A stretch of 64,000 nucleotides of DNA from Heterorhizobium halophytocola. Lineage in GTDB: Bacteria > Pseudomonadota > Alphaproteobacteria > Rhizobiales > Rhizobiaceae. The DNA is taken from the NCBI RefSeq assembly GCF_017873095.1, contig NZ_JAGGJU010000012.1, positions 124,001 through 188,000 of the forward strand, in the 5' to 3' direction. Both the position numbers and the translations under genes were made by a program. Positions 61,413-64,000 of the stretch are shown piece after piece. The notes below the pieces were generated by a model. It did no database searches. It was not told the origin of the DNA and saw only the letters and a list, made by a program, of their open reading frames with translations. The number at the start of each line of letters is the position of its first letter. Positions within the stretch are counted from its first letter, which is position 1.

Positions 61413-61718
61413 TCACACCTCAGGCGAGGGCTTGGCGATGCCGTCGATCACAGAGCGACGTTCGAGGTGATCGACGCCGGCGCGAGTGATCGAGGCGATC
61501 ATCACGGTGCCGGCCTGGACGATGACGACGGCGCCCAGTTCTTTCAGCTTCAGCATCTGGGTGCGCGTCCATTCGCGCGAGCGGTTATGCCCGAAGGTGT
61601 TCAGCACCGTGGTCAGCATGCTTTCGTTCAGCCGGCCGTCGGTCTGGTCGTTCAGCCCCTTGAGGATAATCAGCCGGGCGTCCTGGGCTGCATGTTCTTC
61701 AAAACTCAGATGGTTCAT
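61413..61718 (-). CDS. Mu gp26-like protein (VpaChn25_0724 family)
   Basis: 101-aa protein MNHLSFEEHAAQDARLIILKGLNDQTDGRLNESMLTTVL..., with a winged-helix-like pattern (NRSREWTRTQMLKLKELGAVVI...VMIASITRAGVDHLER). Matches proteins at the gp26 position in Mu-like phages. Start overlaps the gp25-like stop (ATGA). DNA binding is possible but not shown. Confidence 0.82.
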   Translation of the reverse strand: MNHLSFEEHAAQDARLIILKGLNDQTDGRLNESMLTTVLNTFGHNRSREWTRTQMLKLKELGAVVIVQAGTVMIASITRAGVDHLERRSVIDGIAKPSPEV

Positions 61719-62083
61719 CACTGCCCCTTTTCGCGAAGCCAGTCGTCGATGCGGTGAACGGTCCTCGATACGCTCCCCAGCGTCTCGGTCAGCGTCCCGA
61801 CATTGCCGCGCAGATCCGACAGCGCGAGCTTCAGGTCCGTCACCTGGTCCTTGTTCGGCATGTGCTTGAGTTCGTTCTCGCTGGTCTGGATGCGTCGGTC
61901 GTGGTCGACGAGCGTCCGTTCGTGTTGCTCGACCTTGGCGGCCAGCGCCGTCTCCAGCTCGTTGAGCTTGGCCATGATGACCTTCTCTCCGGAGGAGAAG
62001 AAATTCTTGGCATGGCCGAGAAGGGCGATCGCCGCGAGAAGCACGCTGAGATAGGGTAGAACCTGCTGGACATCGAGCATCAT
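61718..62083 (-). CDS. DUF2730 membrane protein, Mu gp25-like
   Basis: 121-aa protein starting MMLDVQQVLPYLSVLLAAIALLGHAKNFF with GGGGAG 6 nt upstream. One N-terminal membrane segment (about 8-24), then a long coiled coil (KLNELETALAAKVEQHERTLVDHDRRIQTSENELKHM). This is the DUF2730/gp25 pattern found between lysis and terminase genes of Mu-like phages. A lysis-related or structural role is unknown. Confidence 0.85.
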   Translation of the reverse strand: MMLDVQQVLPYLSVLLAAIALLGHAKNFFSSGEKVIMAKLNELETALAAKVEQHERTLVDHDRRIQTSENELKHMPNKDQVTDLKLALSDLRGNVGTLTETLGSVSRTVHRIDDWLREKGQ

Positions 62084-62379
62084 TCTGGGCTCCCCGACGC
62101 CGGCGCCTTTGCAGCCGAGACGGCAAGACGGCGCCTGACATTGCAGACCTTTATCTCGGTGCGATCCTTGTTCCAGAGATCCTGCGTCTGCTTGTCGGTG
62201 AGCGCTTGGTCCCGCGGAACTGTCGTCAACTGACACTCGATCTCTGCTGCCGGCGGGATGACCGGATCAAGATAGACGGTCTTGATCTGCGGCTTCGGCG
62301 TCTCGCTCTCAACGGACGAGCAGCTGGACGCGGTCACGGCTAAGACCGCAGCGGTCATCATCCTCGGCAAGGGCCTCAT
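62080..62379 (-). CDS. Outer-membrane spanin lipoprotein (Rz1-like)
   Basis: 99-aa protein MRPLPRMMTAAVLAVTASSCSSVESETPKPQ, with a lipoprotein signal ending ASSC (Cys about residue 20), followed by a Pro-containing mature part. Starts at 62361 or 62358 are possible. It starts inside the 3' end of the i-spanin gene in another frame (71-bp overlap), the layout typical of Rz/Rz1 pairs. It should link to the inner spanin to fuse membranes at the last lysis step. Confidence 0.75.
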   Translation of the reverse strand: MRPLPRMMTAAVLAVTASSCSSVESETPKPQIKTVYLDPVIPPAAEIECQLTTVPRDQALTDKQTQDLWNKDRTEIKVCNVRRRLAVSAAKAPASGSPE

Positions 62380-62671
62380 TCTGTTTCTCCAGGTCGGTGC
62401 GGTCGCCTTCAAAGCCTGCGATGTCGCGTGCGGCCAGGTCCTGCTGCTTGAGCGCCTGTTCGGCCAGGTTTTGGCGCACCCGCGCGACTTCGGCATTGGC
62501 CTTCTCGATCTCGGCACGCCAGTATGCATCCCTTGCATCGCCGGCCGTCTTGGCGGCTGCCGCTTCCATCGCCCGGATCTTGCCGAGGCCGGAATTGACG
62601 AGCGCTGCAGCTCCCAGCAGCAGCGCGGCGATGGCAAACCCGCCAATCAGATACGGCGCGAGCTTGATCAC
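62309..62671 (-). CDS. Inner-membrane spanin (Rz-like)
   Basis: 120-aa protein (GTG start) MIKLAPYLIGGFAIAALLLGAAALVNSGLGKIRAMEAAAAK. One N-terminal membrane anchor (about 6-26) then a periplasmic coiled coil (AEIEKANAEVARVRQNLAEQALKQQDLAARD). Its start overlaps the holin-like stop (GTGA). Partner of the overlapping lipoprotein. Confidence 0.78.
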   Translation of the reverse strand: MIKLAPYLIGGFAIAALLLGAAALVNSGLGKIRAMEAAAAKTAGDARDAYWRAEIEKANAEVARVRQNLAEQALKQQDLAARDIAGFEGDRTDLEKQNEALAEDDDRCGLSRDRVQLLVR

Positions 62672-62964
62672 GGGACGCCAACTTGAGGTTCTGACGGAAA
62701 TCCCTGGGCATCGGCTGATGCAGGCGGATCGCCGCGACTGCTGGCAAGCCCCATGGTGCGCATGTCGAGCGAGCCAAAGCCGCGATGCACACTGAAGCTG
62801 CCGACGACGATCGCCACCATCGACGGCAGGGCGATCGTGGCGATGTCGACGGCCGTTGTCTGGCCGAAGGCAGCACTTGAGCAGAGGATCAGAATGACCA
62901 TCCAGGCGAGCGCGACATTGACCCAGATGAAACGGCGGGAGGATCTGTAGGAAGGCTTTTCCAT
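62668..62964 (-). CDS. Holin-like membrane protein
   Basis: 98-aa protein starting MEKPSYRSSRRFIWVNVALAWMVILILCSSAAFG with GGAGG 8 nt upstream. Two membrane helices (about 14-33 and 41-57), charged N-terminus, soluble Pro-rich C-terminus. Location between the endolysin and spanin genes makes a holin the best guess; no named holin family was recognised. Confidence 0.65.
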   Translation of the reverse strand: MEKPSYRSSRRFIWVNVALAWMVILILCSSAAFGQTTAVDIATIALPSMVAIVVGSFSVHRGFGSLDMRTMGLASSRGDPPASADAQGFPSEPQVGVP

Positions 62965-62967
62965 CGG

Positions 62968-63813
62968 CTAGACCTCCGGCGGCATATAGGCTTTGAGGGC
63001 AGCGAAGGTGTTCGCACCGACAATGCCATCAACGGTCAGGCCGGCATCTTTCTGAAGCATCCGCACGGCCGTTTCCGTGCCGGGTCCAAAGTCGCCGTCA
63101 ATGGCGACCGAGTAGCCAGCGGCAAACAGACCGCGCTGGAGTTGCGCCACGCCACGCCCCTCGCTGCCGCGATGCAGGACCTCGAAGCCCTCCTGGGCGA
63201 TCGAGATCTCTCCGGCCGACAGGCGAGCCATGCCCGTCTTGGCGCGGCCGAGGCACTGGCGACGGTCTTCGAGGCCATTGGTGCCGCCGTTGATGACACG
63301 GGTGGCGCCGATCAGGTCATCGCGATCGGCAAATCGATTGAGACCGTGCTCCATCCAGAAATAGATGGCGGCCCACAGCGCCCACGGGAATTCGGCCACA
63401 AGCTCGGGATGGGCCTCGAAGTCGGGGCAGCCGGGGATGATCTTTCGCATCCAGAGTGTGAAGGCGCGGTGATTGCCGTGGCCGGTCAGCTGGATCAGGC
63501 CATGACCCTTATAGCGCACGCCGTCACCGGCTCTCGTATTGCCGAGATCGGCGCGGCCCTCATAGGCGCGACCGGACGCATATTCGACCGCGGTCTTGAA
63601 GCTGTCGCTCTCATGGGCAAGCTGCGCCAGAAAATGTGCGATCCTCAGCGAACTGGTGAGTGCCGCATAGGCAAACAGATCCGGCACCAGCGGCGCGATA
63701 TGTCCGGCAATCGATACCTGTGCTGCGGAATAGTTTTTGCCCGAGGCTCGCGGCACGATCGACAGCAGGAATTGCGGGTTGATTTTGTGAAGGTCCAGCA
63801 AGGGAAGTACCAA
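62968..63813 (-). CDS. Endolysin: GH19-type glycosidase with peptidoglycan-binding domain
   Basis: 281-aa protein. The GH19 lysozyme/chitinase fold shows AHFLAQLAHESDSFKTAVEYASGRAYEGRADLGN (catalytic Glu68 and Glu77) and RYKGHGLIQLTGHGNHRAF. The last 75 residues are a PG_binding_1 repeat: VLHRGSEGRGVAQLQRGLFAAGYSVAIDGDFGPGTETAVRMLQKDAGLTVDG. No signal peptide, so export needs the holin. The start is unclear: no ATG is in frame; TTG 63813 is used here and has no good ribosome site. Frame is open to the TAA at 63889-63891, which is also the stop of the next gene upstream. Confidence 0.88.
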   Translation of the reverse strand: MVLPLLDLHKINPQFLLSIVPRASGKNYSAAQVSIAGHIAPLVPDLFAYAALTSSLRIAHFLAQLAHESDSFKTAVEYASGRAYEGRADLGNTRAGDGVRYKGHGLIQLTGHGNHRAFTLWMRKIIPGCPDFEAHPELVAEFPWALWAAIYFWMEHGLNRFADRDDLIGATRVINGGTNGLEDRRQCLGRAKTGMARLSAGEISIAQEGFEVLHRGSEGRGVAQLQRGLFAAGYSVAIDGDFGPGTETAVRMLQKDAGLTVDGIVGANTFAALKAYMPPEV

Positions 63814-63888
63814 TCTGAGAGCAAGTCCGATTGGTTTGCAGTGTCCCTGAATGAGGCGGTGGATAACACTCGCCAGCTTTGCGGCAAC

Positions 63889-64000
63889 TTAGCCAAACAG
63901 GTCCAGTTGGGCGTCCACTTGTCGGCCGAGCCAATTGCGAACCGTCGTCTCGGTCACATGAAGACGCCGGGCTATGGCAATGTTCGTCAGGCCCTTATAG
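63889..64000 (-). CDS. C-terminal part of a phage HTH regulator (cut by window edge)
   Basis: The visible 36 residues read YKGLTNIAIARRLHVTETT then VRNWLGRQVDAQLDLFG and end at TAA 63889. This is a helix-turn-helix with the turn at RRLHVTETT. In Mu-like phages the gene just before the lysis genes encodes the Mor middle-transcription activator, which is the positional guess; the rest of the gene lies outside the window. Confidence 0.55.
   Translation of the reverse strand, partial: YKGLTNIAIARRLHVTETTVRNWLGRQVDAQLDLFG

Larger units (their letters stand above)
37823..64000 (-). mobile_element. Mu-type transposable siphophage prophage (B3/D3112-like), incomplete at the right window edge
   Basis: A continuous minus-strand block with regulator, lysis, packaging, head, tail, fibre and methylase genes. 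Head and packaging genes are Mu-like (gp25, gp26, gp27/DUF3486, gp28, gp29/DUF935, gpF, protease I, gpT), while tail genes are lambda-like (tail tube, G/GT, tape measure, NlpC/P60, TipJ). The phage right end should lie between 37762 and 37822 or, if the polymerase-like gene is cargo, further left; terminal repeats cannot be compared since the other end is outside the window. Early genes are not visible, so inducibility is unknown. No structural gene seen is broken. Confidence 0.92.

Overview
The window is a chromosomal segment of an alphaproteobacterium, almost certainly a member of the Rhizobiaceae (Rhizobium/Agrobacterium/Sinorhizobium relatives). The evidence is the high GC content, the sequence of the long acidic sigma-70 (RpoD), the yqeY-dnaG-rpoD order, the separated carA and carB genes, and many families typical of this group (DUF930, DUF1868, ExoV-like pyruvyl transferase). 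The left 37.8 kb is mostly host chromosome. The right 26 kb, from about 37.8 kb to the window edge, is one minus-strand prophage.

Host part. 1-2.8 kb is a GC-poorer islet: a frameshifted IS5-type transposase remnant, a glycosyltransferase and an ExoV-like pyruvyl transferase, ending 24 nt from greA. Next comes a divergent two-gene operon, a radical SAM protein and a DUF4130-UdgX fusion. It is headed by a perfect GAAC-N7-GAAC direct repeat, the alphaproteobacterial LexA box, so it looks like an SOS-controlled DNA repair module. Then follow a DUF2235 hydrolase, an SRPBCC protein, a MurA paralogue, carB, a 2H phosphoesterase-like DUF1868 protein, a GST, a zinc metallopeptidase, an aldo/keto reductase, a MATE transporter, a SPOR-like membrane protein, carA, yqeY, dnaG and rpoD. 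After the rpoD terminator there is a large KAP-type P-loop NTPase with an AT-rich, unfamiliar N-terminal half (candidate defence gene). It is followed by a TonB-like DUF930 protein, an H-NOX gene overlapping a GGDEF-EAL gene (probable NO to c-di-GMP signalling), YjbQ, a small exported His-rich protein, a SIMPL protein and a tRNA with anticodon CAU that resembles tRNA-Ile2. Between the tRNA and the prophage lie an FRG-domain gene and an O-antigen ligase/polymerase-like gene.

Prophage (37.8 kb to beyond 64 kb, genes on the minus strand, so phage order runs from high to low coordinates). It holds a C-terminal piece of an HTH regulator, GH19 endolysin, holin-like protein, overlapping spanins, Mu gp25/26/27-like proteins, TerL (gp28), DUF935 portal (gp29), gpF, protease I with a nested scaffold, decoration protein, gpT-like capsid, head-tail joining proteins, tail terminator, tail tube, G/GT tail chaperones with an apparent programmed -1 frameshift (GGGAAAC directly before the stop), tape measure with lysozyme domain, distal tail proteins, NlpC/P60, TipJ/J-like tail tip, a tail fibre ending in an SGNH hydrolase, a Dam-type adenine methylase and a 70-aa protein. 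This is a Mu-type head and packaging module joined to a lambda-like siphovirus tail, as in B3/D3112-like transposable phages. The methylase sits where Mu carries its mom modification gene. The early region (transposase, repressor) is outside the window, so activity cannot be judged.

No CRISPR array, rRNA or replication origin was seen.
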